Source: Synaphobranchus kaupii (lineage: Eukaryota; Chordata; Actinopteri; Anguilliformes; Synaphobranchidae). Taken from it: a stretch of DNA of 64,000 nt. Under the pieces are notes generated by a model. That model was not told where the DNA came from. It saw only the letters and a list, made by a program, of their open reading frames with translations, and made no database searches. Location: positions 23,351,930-23,415,929 of the forward strand of contig CM056383.1 in assembly GCA_029718625.1 (NCBI GenBank), written 5' to 3'. The position numbers and the translations under genes are program-made. Positions 9,945 to 19,425 of the stretch are shown piece by piece (the first letter of the stretch is position 1; each line of letters begins with the position of its first letter).

Positions 9945-11221
9945 AGGGATAGTTCGGAATTTTGGACATAATGTCTCAATTACGACTTACCCATGATATA
10001 GTTGATTGATGGAAACCATTTTCAGATAATTCCATGCTGTCCCTTCTTTTGGACATACACACATTGCTAATGCTAGCGCAACTCTGAGGTATCAAGTAGC
10101 ATCCACTACCAAACGCACTTAAACACTCCACAGTGCACCCAAAGCAAATAAAATATGACGACAGTCTATCTGGGTTATTTTCAGTGATTATACCACCATT
10201 TTTCCAATAAAACTATCGTTGAATCCTTTACTTTGTGCTCACCTAAATTCTCAGTGGAAGTACGGCGGCGGAGCTAGCTGTAGATTAGCCAGGGTATCTG
10301 CCTGTAGGCTATCAGCTGTACTCCACAGTTGCCAACACAATCCGTTTTGCCGTAAAGTTACATATTTGGTAGACAACAAGTCAGCTAAACATAAACATGC
10401 TACAGAATAACACAGCATATACAAGCAAGCACACTGGCTACCAATTTGCAGGAAATGTTTGACCACTTCCATGACTTCCCAATCGTGGGAAGCTAAATTG
10501 AATAGATAGATCACGCAATCATTTATTGAATATTGAATAGATAGATGCAATCATTTATTAGTTAGCTGCTCGTCAGTTGTTTTCGGTGCATGAAGAAAAA
10601 CAGGTGATGGCACAGCAGTCTCCTTCAGTAGAGGGTGTCCCGACATAGTCATCCTCCGTGAAATGGTCACCACACACTTTTAACTTTTTTAGAGTCTCAA
10701 TTGGTGACATCCATGCGAGCAGCAAGAAGCCACAGCTGTTTTCTTTGTTGATCTTCCACTGGAAATCGGTGAAAACTGATTTGAACAACCTTGAAATACA
10801 CACCGAAATACCATCTTACCTGAACGTTAGCTAACAATACTACGAGTCTGATTCTTTCACACACGCGATATTGTTTTTGGCCGGCAGAGCTATAGGCTAC
10901 TTTACATTACCTACTAAACTAACGCCGTACTACCACTGAGAATTTAGGTGAGCACAAAGTAAAGGATTCAACGATAGTTTGACTTGAAAAATGATGGCAT
11001 AATCACTGAAAATAACCCAGATAGACTGTCGTCGTATTTTATTTGCTTTGGGTGCACTGTGGAGTGTGTAGTGGATGCTCAGAGTTGCGCTAGCATTAGC
11101 AATGTGTGTATGTCCAAAAGAAGGGACAGCATGGAATTATCTGAAAATGGTTTCCATCAATCAACTACATCATGGGTAAGTCGTAATTGAGACATTATGT
11201 CCAAAACTCCGAACTATCCCT
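9945..11221. mobile_element. TTAA-target element with about 290-bp inverted repeats and a THAP fossil
   Basis: Flanked by TTAA at 9941-9944 and 11222-11225. The ends read AGGGATAGTTCGGAATTTTGG and, inverted, AGGGATAGTTCGGAGTTTTGG. The inverted repeats run about 290-300 bases (9945-10248 versus 10936-11221) with small indels. The interior holds a frameshifted THAP domain on the minus strand. It shares target preference and THAP cargo with the element at 3793-5531, but its termini differ, so it is a separate family, probably also Kolobok-like and non-autonomous. Confidence 0.8.
10573..10812 (-). pseudogene. frameshifted THAP domain
   Basis: Reading the minus strand across three frames gives CVFQGCSNQ, then FHRFPVEDQQRKQLWLLAAR, then SPIETLKKLKVCGDHFTEDD. 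All C2CH ligands (CVFQGC, and C and H of VCGDHF), the FHRFP motif and the tryptophan are present, but two single-base frame changes separate the three segments. It is therefore a decayed THAP exon inside the TTAA element. No other part of a transposase is visible. Confidence 0.75.
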
Positions 11222-11225
11222 TTAA

Positions 11226-11608
11226 CATTCAACTCGCAATAATGAATCCACACTGTGGACTTGTAACATTAACGTAACATACGCTCGTCTATTAATAGCA
11301 TACAGGAGACCTTCCTGATCTAGAGTAATACGTTAGCAAAATATCTTTATAAACATTTACGTATATCACAGTTTGGTTTTATAATTCTGATTTTGATAGG
11401 GCATTTGTGTTAATCACTCCTGTTAGTGGCTATCTCAATGAATTAAATCTCTGGCAGATAGCTAGCTGTGCCGAATTAGTGTCTCGTTTTTTTTTTTTTT
11501 TTTTTTCCGGAATCCGAATATTAACGAGCAACTTCGGATAGGAAAAAAATATCTGTTCCAATGTATTATTTAGCTCCGGATACACCCCTAGCTCCGTTAA
11601 TTTTAAAG
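11226..11608. other. no recognisable gene; poly-T tract
   Basis: AT-rich sequence with a homopolymer T run near 11488-11507. I see no gene or element boundary. Confidence 0.4.
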
Positions 11609-11609
11609 T

Positions 11610-11945
11610 TCTGTGAGACTACCAGCTGATTTTGTCTCTGAAATCCTGGGCGTGGTCATTCCCCCAGTGAGACATTTTTCCCAATCGGTAAGCGTGTGCG
11701 CTCTGTTGATTGGTTGAAGTGCTGTGAGTCTGCCTGCTGATTCTGTCTCTGAGATCCTGGACGTGGTCATTTCCCCAGTGAAACATTTTTCCCAATCAGT
11801 AAGCGTGTGTGCTCTGTTGATTGGTTGAACTGCTGCGAGGCTGCCTGCTGATTCTGTCTCTGAAACCCTGGGCATGGTCATTCCCCCAGTGAGACATTTT
11901 TCGCAAATCGGTAAGCGTGTGCGCTCCGCTGATTGGTTTGTGTCG
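11610..11945. repeat. 111-bp minisatellite, about three copies
   Basis: Unit starts (tgattytgtctctgaa) fall at 11627, 11738 and 11849, a period of 111 bases, each containing cccaatcggtaagcgtgtgcg and gttgattggttg. The last unit runs into the DIRS-like 5' region (attataagcgtgtgcgctg), so the array may belong to the 5' end of that element. Open frames across it are artefacts of the periodicity. Confidence 0.75.
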
Positions 11946-12049
11946 CAGATTATAAGCGTGTGCGCTGTTTTCTGCTCTTTTCATTTTCCCCCATTGTGAT
12001 CCAGTTCACCACGTTTGCGTCCTCGGGTGTTCTTCATTCCACCGAAGCT

Positions 12050-12265
12050 TCAACGGACTACTCCGCCTCTCTGAAAACGGTTCTCCGTTTGGCCTTAGCA
12101 CGTATGAGTTGCGATGTGCCCCAGGCTGTCCCAGAGGAGACGACTAAGTTCCACCATCGTGCTCCCCAAGGGGCTTAGTTTACCATGCCAGTGTCTACCG
12201 ATTTTGTGACTAAGTATTGGGCATGCCCTGGCTCACGGCAAATGCCCATAGACTGTAGAACGTTC
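12050..12265 (+). pseudogene. DIRS gag 5' fragment
   Basis: The segment tctctgaaaacggttctccg ... gccttagcacgtatgagttgcgatgtgccccag parallels 62277-62336 of copy 2, and accgattttgtgactaagt parallels the ndflael region there. The frame is broken by stops (for example after GAPQGA) and ends at the inserted Tc1 repeat. Gag of DIRS elements packages the RNA; only the 5' part remains. Confidence 0.5.
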
Positions 12266-12270
12266 ACGTC

Positions 12271-12520
12271 TACAGTTGAAGTCGGTAGTTCACATACACT
12301 TCGGTTGAAGTCATTAAAACTCATTTTTAACCACTCCACAGATTTCATGTTAGCAAACTATAGTGTTTGCAAGTCAGTTAGGACATCTACTTTGTGCATA
12401 ACACAAGTCATTTTTCCAACAATTGTTTACAGACAGTTTATTTCACTTTTAATTCACTATATCACAATTCCAGTGTGTCAGAAGTTTACATACACTGAGT
12501 TGACTGCGCCTTTAAATAAA
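12271..12520. mobile_element. Sleeping-Beauty-type Tc1 inverted/direct repeat, left end only
   Basis: Starts CAGTTGAAGTCGGTAGTTCA after a TA, and about 210 bases in contains the second direct-repeat site, CAGTGTGTCAGAAGTTTACA. This two-site (IR/DR) arrangement is the transposase-binding architecture of the salmonid Tc1 group to which Sleeping Beauty belongs. The transposase and right end are absent; the sequence breaks off after ctgcgcctttaaat into unrelated repeat DNA. Confidence 0.85.
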
Positions 12521-12529
12521 AAAACAAAA

Positions 12530-12618
12530 CATTTTTGGTCACATATCCTTTGCATGCCATGACTTCCTGATGTCTGTGATCCAACAACATCAAAAGACTC
12601 TAGATATCTTATTTTATA
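12530..12618. mobile_element. fragment of the palindromic element family of 50148-51314
   Basis: Matches 50396-50482 closely (tttggtcrcatatcctttrcatgc, then the atatcttatttt motif). The same family recurs at 22850-23300. Confidence 0.65.
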
Positions 12619-12658
12619 GTCCATCATTTATATCGGACTATCGTTCGATTCGCGGAGC

Positions 12659-12795
12659 ATGATAGCATCTTTGCCACCCCACCGTGTAGCCAGTATACTC
12701 GACTTAGTACGTCGGTTCCGGGGAAACGCGGTACTCGGGTTGAGGGTTTTTCAGAGGCTTCTGGGCTTGATAGTGGCCTCCTCAACAGTCGGAGA
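12659..12795 (+). pseudogene. DIRS reverse-transcriptase-side fragment
   Basis: Encodes PPHRVASILDLVRRFRGNAV and FQRLLGLIVASSTV, which correspond to the connection between RT and RNase H in DIRS polymerases, where the fingerprint RV..IL..V and FQ.LLG.MA is familiar. The frame runs directly into an 18-base poly-G tract and then the L2 LINE. Confidence 0.6.
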
Positions 12796-12813
12796 GGGGG
12801 GGGGGGGGGGGGG
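12796..12813. repeat. poly-G tract
   Basis: A run of 18 G at the junction between the DIRS fragment and the L2 LINE. Confidence 0.9.
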
Positions 12814-12849
12814 TCCAAATGGGGGCTATACCATCGCGATGGGTGGTGG

Positions 12850-14069
12850 TGACCCGTTCCACCAGAACAACCTGCTTGACCCGCATCAGTCCGGCTTCAG
12901 AACTGGGCAAACTGCTCTCCTGGCCGTGACAGAGGCACTCGCCACTGCTAGACCCTCATCCCTCTCCTCTGTCCTGATTTTACTTGACCTGTCTGCGGCG
13001 TTCGACATGGACAACCACAAACTCCTGATCTCCACACTCACTGAGATGAGCATTTCTGGGACTGCCTTCTCTTGGTTTGTATCGTATCTCACTGATAGAT
13101 CCTACCAAGTCTCTTGGAAGGGTTCCGTCTCTGCACCCCATCCCCTCTCTACTGGAGTCCCGCAGGGATCTGTACTGGGTCCTCTGCTGTTCTCCATTTA
13201 CATGTCTCTTGGTTCAGTAATTAATTCACATGGCTTCTCATATCATAGCTATGCTGATGATACTCAACTCTTCCTCTCTTTCCCTCCCTCTACCCCACAG
13301 GTTAAGGAGAGGATATCTGCTTGTCTGGCTGGCATCTCTGAGTGGATGGCTACCCATCACCTGAAGCTCAACCTTGACAAGACAGCTCCTCTTCACTGCA
13401 ACTCCCTGCTCACAAGCCTACCAGCCTGCACCAATTCTGCCTCTTGAACTGATCCAGAACGCGGCTGCCTGGCTTGTGTTCAACCTCCCGAAATCTTTGC
13501 ATGTCACCCCCCCAGCTGAGGTCACTCCACTGGCTGCCAGTTGCAGCCAGGAACAGGTTCAAAGTTCTGACCCTGTCCTACACTGCAGCCAATAGCACTT
13601 AATCCAGAACTATGTTCCTGCTCAACCACTTCGCTCCTCTACAGCAGGGCGACTCGCACTTCCCCCCCTCCGTGTCAACGGCTCTCGCTCGGCACGACTG
13701 CAGAGCTTTTCAACCCTAGATCCTCAGTGGTGGAACGAACTCCCCATTCCCCTACGTTCTACTCCAACCCTGCCTGCGTTCCTGATATACTAATCTAGGA
13801 CCTCTCATGATACTGTTCCCTGTGTTTTCTTGTCGAACTATTTGTTATAGTTTATAATAGTATTTACAACAGAATTGTAGTATAGCTGATTTACCAACAG
13901 CTTACTGTGAACTACATTCAATGTTCATTACTAGGGATAGCTGCTACGTTATGGGAAGGATGTGCTTTGTCTTATCTGTTCTGTAGTTACTTCGATTACG
14001 TTTCTGTATGCACTTATTGTATGTCGCTTTGGATAAAAGCGTCTGCTAAATGACTGTAGTGTAATGTAA
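12850..14069 (+). mobile_element. L2-clade LINE, 5'-truncated, inside DIRS copy 1
   Basis: Begins within the RT and runs through the 3' untranslated region to the typical fish L2 tail: cgctttggataaaagcgtct, then gctaaatga and tgtaatg repeats. The 5' truncation is normal for target-primed reverse transcription. It separates the DIRS RT fragment from its RNase H. A sister copy is at 59560-60480. About 13,390-13,740 is internally deleted relative to that sister (the MTS-RLDYCNSLLASLPA region joins directly to ALPLQLIQNAA-like sequence). Confidence 0.85.
12860..13447 (+). pseudogene. L2 reverse transcriptase, truncated
   Basis: An open frame of about 195 codons from LLDPHQSGFRTGQTALL. RT blocks in order: VLILLDLSAAFD (block with first catalytic Asp), TGVPQGSVLGPLLFSIYM, YADDTQLFLSF (catalytic YADD) and HHLKLNLDKT. 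A jump then occurs from LDKTAPLHCNSLL into downstream sequence, deleting the rest of the polymerase. Active-site residues look intact but the protein lacks the N-terminal endonuclease, so it cannot be functional. Confidence 0.85.
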
Positions 14070-14262
14070 TGTGACAATCGACGCTTCACTCACCAGCTGG
14101 GGAGCTGTTTGTCGTCACCTACTAGCACAGGGATTGTGGTCACGAGCGCACCGGTTGGACCACATCAGTGTTCTCGAGCTTTGGGCAGTTTTCCTGGCAC
14201 TAAGGCATTTCTTGCCTTTGCTCCAGGGCAAGCATGTGGTGGTGAGGTCAGACAACACGTAA
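14070..14262 (+). pseudogene. DIRS RNase H fragment
   Basis: Encodes VTIDASLTSWGAVCR, VLELWAVFLALRHFLPLL and GKHVVVRSDNT, the three RNase H blocks (catalytic Asp of TIDAS, Glu of LEL, Asp of RSDN) in the form typical of DIRS elements. It starts exactly at the L2 3' tail and stops at 14260, after which the frame continues in another register. Confidence 0.75.
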
Positions 14263-14279
14263 ACATCACATAAACCACC

Positions 14280-14700
14280 AGGATGGGGTAAGGTCCCGCC
14301 GGTCTTTGAGGGTGGCCCAGCGTCTCTTGGTCTTGGCTCTTCCCAGGTTGGCTTCTCTTCATGCCGTTCACCTCCCGGGTGTCTGGAACGAGGTAGCAGA
14401 CTTTATCTCGCCAGGAGATCCATCCCGGCGATTGGTGTCTCCACCCCAAGGTGGTGGAGTTGGTTTAACGACAGTTTGGTCATGCTCAGACCTGTTCGCC
14501 TCTCAGGAGTCCACTCACTGCCCCCAGTGGTTCTCGATAGCCGAGGACTCAAGTCCCATGGGGGCTTCTTCTGGGGGCCCCCAAGTCTAATGGAACCCTG
14601 GTTCCCGACGTTCCTCTGGCTTCTGGAGGCTCCCGATCCGGACAGACCTCCTCTCTCAGAGGAACAGCTGTGTGGCATCCACAACCGGGCAAGATGAGGC
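14280..14700 (+). pseudogene. DIRS RNase H-to-recombinase linker, frame-shifted
   Basis: Contains AVHLPGVWNEVADFISPGDP and DLFASQESTHCPQWFSIAED, which match the copy-2 segment at 63067-63348 (AIHLPGIRNGTTDVLSRQG, DLFASQESTHCPQWF). Several frame changes are needed to read it through. Confidence 0.65.
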
Positions 14701-14754
14701 TCTGGGTCTGGCCCTTCGTTAGCTGGGTGTGGTTCCTCTATCCTGCAGACGCTT

Positions 14755-15015
14755 TAAACTCTAGGGCCCCATCTATGAGATGGGCCTCTGAGTATATGTG
14801 GCAGTTATTTTGCACATGGTGCTTGCAGCACTGTGCAGACCCTGTGCACTGCCCGATTTCTGTTGTAGTGGATTTTCTGCAATCACTGCTTGATCGTGGC
14901 AGGGCAGCCAGCACTTTGAAAGTTTATGCTGCTGCCATATCCAGCAGGCATATATGGGTAAACAACAGGCCTGCAGGGTACCATCAACTTATCAGTCAGA
15001 GACGGTTAAGTGTGT
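14755..15015 (+). pseudogene. DIRS tyrosine recombinase, N-terminal part
   Basis: Encodes WQLFCTWCLQHCADPVHCPI and VVDFLQSLLDRGRAASTLKVYAAAISSRHIWV, the core-binding (SAM-like) domain of the DIRS tyrosine recombinase. The catalytic domain with its R-H-R-Y residues is missing. The parallel in copy 2 is 63626-63900. Written in two pieces: HCPISVVVDFLQSLL and STLKVYAAAISSRHI. Confidence 0.7.
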
Positions 15016-15020
15016 TTTAG

Positions 15021-15218
15021 AAGCCTATAAATCACATACTTTCTTAGATTTTTCTTGTTAGCGTTCATTACATTTTACAGGTACCATAAGCTCTGATTGT
15101 GCTTTTTTTAAGTGATGTTAGGTGCAACAATATTTACGTTTATTTTTTTAAATTTAAATGTACTTATTTTTATTTTTTATGGAAATTACCCATAAAAGCC
15201 ATTCCTTAAATAGTCCTA
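15021..15218. other. AT-rich flank of the solo LTR
   Basis: AT-rich, no gene. Ends in the left target duplication GTCCTA (15213-15218). Confidence 0.5.
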
Positions 15219-17285
15219 TGTAATGGGTTTCTACCCTTTTTCCCCATGCGGTCGTTTTTCTCTGTGGCCATGTGGGGGCGCTGCCCTTTTGGTGGATGCT
15301 TGCTCCGCCCTGCTTTGATTGCGGAGCTTCTGTCAGCATCCACACCTGTGCTTGGTCTCCTTTAGAGCTATATAAGCCTCCCGTTTCCTTCGGTCGGGGC
15401 TTCGATATTGATTGTTTATTTTGTATTTGTGTTATTTGCATTGTCTGGTGTGAGTTGTTTGTACCATTTGTGATACTCGCCTATTTTAATGTCTCATTAC
15501 TGAGGCAGGGCGGTAGTTCTTGCTGGCTCTTTGGTTACTTATCTCGTAGAAGTATGGGAGTTCTCTGCTCTATTTCGCCTTTCTATGGTTTCTCCTTATT
15601 GAGAGACCGGGCGTTCACGCTTTTACATAGTTACTTATGTCGTAGAAGTATAGGGCAGAAGTTCTTTGTGCCATTCGTCTTGTTTGGTTTTCTTATTGAG
15701 AATCCAGGCGTTTGTGCTTCTACTCATTTGCGAGTGACAGTGAGCCGGTTAGTAGCTTCGGTACGTTTGTTCCCTGTTTTGTCTCCTTCTCGTGGACTAC
15801 GTTCCCCTTTGTTGTGAGTCAGGGTTTTCTTTATTATATTGAGAGGCAGTGTGTGCTATTTTCTATTAAGTTTGCGTTGGTCTTTTGGTACAGCTGTCCT
15901 GTTCGTCCTTTTTACCTGTGGGACGATTTTGTTCGGAACTGTAGTTCTGTTCGTTCTCCGGGTGTGTCTCCCCTTATGTGGAGCTTGGGCGATGTTGTGG
16001 ACATGTTTGTGTGTGACTGCGCGTTTCTGAAAGTAGCCTTGGAACGTTAGCTCTCTGTTCCTTCGCCTCGTTACATATTCCTTTACTGAGAGGCTAGGGT
16101 GTGTGTTTTCAATTAAGCTTGCGTTAGTCATGTTTGATAGTAAAGTTATGGGACGATGGTGCTCCGTCGGCTCGCCTGTAAAATGTTTCTCTCTCCTGGT
16201 AGATCGGGCGTTTACCCCCTTATGTTTTCTGCATGTGACTGCGAGCCTATGAAACTAGCCCTGGAATGTTACATCTGTTCCTTCCCCCGTTACATTCCTC
16301 TTTACCAAGAGGCACAGCGTTTATTTTCTATCAAACTCGTTTTAGTCTTTTAGCCAGTAATGTCCGGAACAGCTGTTCTGTTCGTCCTTTAGTACCTGTC
16401 TTCCTATTGGAGGACTGGGCGATTTTGTTCGGAACTGTAGTTCTGTTCACCCTTCGGGTACGTCTCCTCACAGGGAGACTGGGCGATTTTGTTCAGACAG
16501 TAGTTCTGTTCGTCCTTCGGTACCTGTCTCCGTACATGGAGACTGGGCGATGTTGTTCGGAACTGTAGTTCTGTTCGTCCTTCGGGTACGTCTCTCCTCA
16601 CAGGGAGTACTGGGCGATTTTGTTGACATGTTTGCGTTTGACTACGAGTCTCTGAAAGTAGCCTTGGAATGTTAAATCTCTGTTCCTGTTTGCCTCGTTA
16701 CATTCCTCTTTATGGAGAGGTAGGGCGTTTATTTTCTACTAATCTCGCTTTGGTCTTTTAGCCGGTAAATGTCCGGTGCAGCCTGTCCTGTTCGTTCCTT
16801 TCGGTACCTTTCTCCGTACATGGAGTTTTTTGACGATTTTGTTCGGAACTGTTCTTCTGTTCATCTTTAAGTACGTCTTCCTATAGGGAAGATGGGGGCG
16901 ATGTTGTGGACATGTTTGTGTGTGACTGCGAGTCTGAGAGTAGCCTTGGAACGTTGGATCTGTTCCTTTCGCCTCCTCATATTCTATCGGATTATTTTGC
17001 AGTGTTTGTTGACTGTTTTATTTTTGCCATCATGCTACTCGCCCGTTCTTATGCGTCTCGTGACCGAGACAGGGCGCGTATTATTTCTGGCTATTGAGAA
17101 ACCTGTCCTTGCGCTTCTACTTATTGGCGTGTGACAGTGAGCCGGTTAGTAGCGTCGGTAGGCTTGTTCGTTGTTTTGTCTCCCTTCCTTAACTGCGGGG
17201 TTTCCCGCCTTAGTGGCCTTAGGGCTTAATGAATCCCCTTGCTGCGTTTGGCTCCTCCTACCTCACACGTCACACCTACATTACA
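15219..17285 (+). mobile_element. 2-kb solo LTR, copy A
   Basis: Begins TGTAATGGG and ends CATTACA, flanked by GTCCTA at 15213-15218 and 17286-17291. It contains a TATA box (ctatataagcc, about 15368) in LTR-promoter position. From about 15870 to 16920 it is built of 250-380-base repeats that contain shorter units of roughly 75 bases (ttcggaactgtagttctgtt, then gggcgattttgtt). There is no gag or pol. The inverted relative is 27519-29432. I read it as a solo LTR of an endogenous LTR element that expanded by internal tandem duplication. Open frames in it are not genes. Confidence 0.8.
15368..15378 (+). promoter_or_regulatory. LTR TATA box
   Basis: ctatataagcc lies about 150 bases into solo LTR A. 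The reverse-strand copy in LTR B is at about 29273-29283, conserved between the two copies. Position and conservation suggest the LTR promoter. Confidence 0.5.
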
Positions 17286-17291
17286 GTCCTA

Positions 17292-17479
17292 TAAATAAAT
17301 ATTTTCATGAAAAGTTTTTATTTCAAAATAAATATTGTGAAACGGCGGATCTTACAAGAAACTTTCTATGAAACGTTGACGTGCCTAACCGGCCATGTAT
17401 TGGGCATCACAGTGAGGTTCTCCAAATCTATCGTCCCTCCTCCTCCTGTATCAGCAGCACCACAGACAGATTTAAAGTA
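17292..17479. other. no recognisable gene
   Basis: Short AT-rich flank between the solo LTR and a hAT MITE. Confidence 0.4.
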
Positions 17480-17672
17480 CAGAGATTTAAAACCCAGGGG
17501 TCCGAAAGTAAAAGTCCTGCTATGTATTTCTTCCACCCATGAACTCAGCCAGCTGATTTCACTAATTAGTTCTACCTCCTGGCTGAAGAATTGTGCAAAT
17601 TAGCAAATCCAGGCGATTGGAACTAAATACGGGAGGACTTTTTACTTTCTGAACCTGGATTTTACACCTCTG
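17480..17672. mobile_element. hAT-type MITE, third copy
   Basis: About 75-80% like the MITE at 245-460 by eye: ccgaaagtaaaagtcctgc and ttcttccacccatgaactca, ending ctggattttacacctctg. Flanks ttaaagta and gttaagta agree at 6 of 8 positions, as a decayed 8-bp duplication would. Confidence 0.7.
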
Positions 17673-19421
17673 GTTAAGTAGCTCTTAAGAGGTGACTACG
17701 CGTTCACGCTTTAAGAACTGCGTGTTACAAGCTAAAGAGCCTTCGTATAATTGCTCGTAGAAATTATAATTGCTCGCACTTAACCCTAAGATTGATCGTT
17801 ACCGGGAAATGCGGCCCTGGTTGAAAATTTGGAACCGAAGTTCACAAATTTAGTTTGGAATTTAGAGCCTCCCTTAATTAATTCCTGCCTATGCCACTGG
17901 TCTGTAACAGTACCTTCAGTTGTTTTTTCATGAAACTTATTTTGTGTTTTTTACATTTTAAATGGTTGAGAAAGATTAACAAATGATTTTACATTTATTG
18001 TGCAAACAAACCAATTTTGTCTTGTAACTGCTTTCACTCACTTACAATTGACATCCTCATCCTTCATCACATTTGGGATTTTAATATTTTTGTCAATCAT
18101 ATATTGTTTACTCTGTCACCATCATTTAAAATGGAAGATTGATAAATCATGTAAATCTTAGTGTACCATATAAATACTGTCCCCACCATGTGCAAATAAG
18201 GCAATACAAATTGCTGAGAAAAAAAATATTTAGAATGAATCACATAGTGGTCCATGAAAATGGTAAATGGGAAGAATGCTTTCTACCCATCGAGCGAAAT
18301 CTCTGGTCTCTGGTAACAAAATGAAAACGTGCTGGTAAACGCAATATGGTACAGGTCGGATTCTGCAAATTCCTGTGTCACCCAGAAAACTTCAACAGGC
18401 TTCTGCTCGCTCATTTCAAAGAGAAAAAAAAACAAAGAACAAAAACAGACAGCTATGGGATTTGAAGTTAAAATAATCCAGAGTTGGCCATTGCCCACCA
18501 ATATTAGTCATATTTCATATTTCCTCTTTTATCATCTGTCACTAAATACTAATTGGGTCAGATCAGATGCCTGAGGTCAGGAACAACACGCATGAAAACA
18601 ATTATGCATTCATTTGAATAATATAGTATAATAAAAATAAACTTTATTTGTAGAGCACCTTTCATACAACGATTGGTACCCAAAGTGTGTCGCACATAAT
18701 GACAGTAAAAACAAGATATAACTCAAGATGTAAAGCTGAAAACACTATAGAGTAAAATAATATAGATATAAAAAGTTTTGGTAAAAACAAGATTCAGTAA
18801 ATGAAAGAAATAACAATGAGGAGTAGTAACATAAATAAAATAACGCATGAAAGATATAATAAAAACAACATTCAAAAGTAAAAGTATCATGTGTAACTTT
18901 AGAAGTGTAAATTCAGTGTGGTTAACATTCACATCAGCAATTATAATGTTACTTATAAGTGCTCAGCAACAAAATAAACACAAAGGTAGAAACAGAGTAA
19001 GGCTCTGAGTTGTTGATGTTCATGCTGTAGAATCTGTATTCTTTATTTTCCATAGATATAAACAGCTATTAGCATTGTCATAGCGTTATCCCACCCAAGG
19101 CTCTTCTGGTTCAATGGTGGGAACTACAGTGGGCCGTCCCCTGTGCAATCTTACATTTAGTGTTCATTAAGCCACTTCTTCCAAATTTATAATCAGGGAA
19201 ATAATAAAATTTCCTTTTGATGTAAAACATGTAATTTGTAATCATGACAGCTGGAGGTCTGACACAGCATTTCCATTCTGTATATAAATTTACTTTACGT
19301 TCACTGCATATTGGCAGCCCACTAAACAGTTGGACCTGTGATTGGTTAAAATGTAAATGCCATGTTAGTTTGGCACATGAGATGGAAATGCCTAATACCA
19401 AATCCTCCTATAGTGGGTAGT
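17673..19421. other. no recognisable gene; dispersed-repeat 3' end
   Basis: AT-rich. At about 18637-18680 the sequence ataaactttatttgtagagcacc is a dispersed fish repeat end. Short open frames show no family resemblance. Confidence 0.4.
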
Positions 19422-19425
19422 TTAA

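Larger units (their letters stand above)
11946..15020 (+). mobile_element. DIRS-like retrotransposon, copy 1, deleted and invaded
   Basis: Fragments in DIRS order: a gag-like 5' piece (about 12050-12265) resembling the start of copy 2 at 62270-62480, a reverse-transcriptase-side fragment (12659-12795), RNase H (14070-14262), a region of SRSLRVAQRLL and DLFASQESTHCPQWF type (14306-14590), and the N-terminal part of a tyrosine recombinase (about 14760-15000). It is interrupted by a Tc1 inverted repeat, a palindromic-element fragment, a poly-G tract and an L2 LINE, and most of the RT is missing. DIRS elements integrate by tyrosine recombinase and so lack target duplications; the ends here are not definable. 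Confidence 0.75.

Noticed and set aside
11603..11881. 92-codon minus-strand frame with internal repeats
   Set aside because: It is the translation of the 111-bp minisatellite; no family resemblance.
15272..17134. Many open frames of 60-181 codons
   Set aside because: They lie within the solo LTR A and are cysteine/phenylalanine-rich translations of repeats; the same occurs in LTR B.
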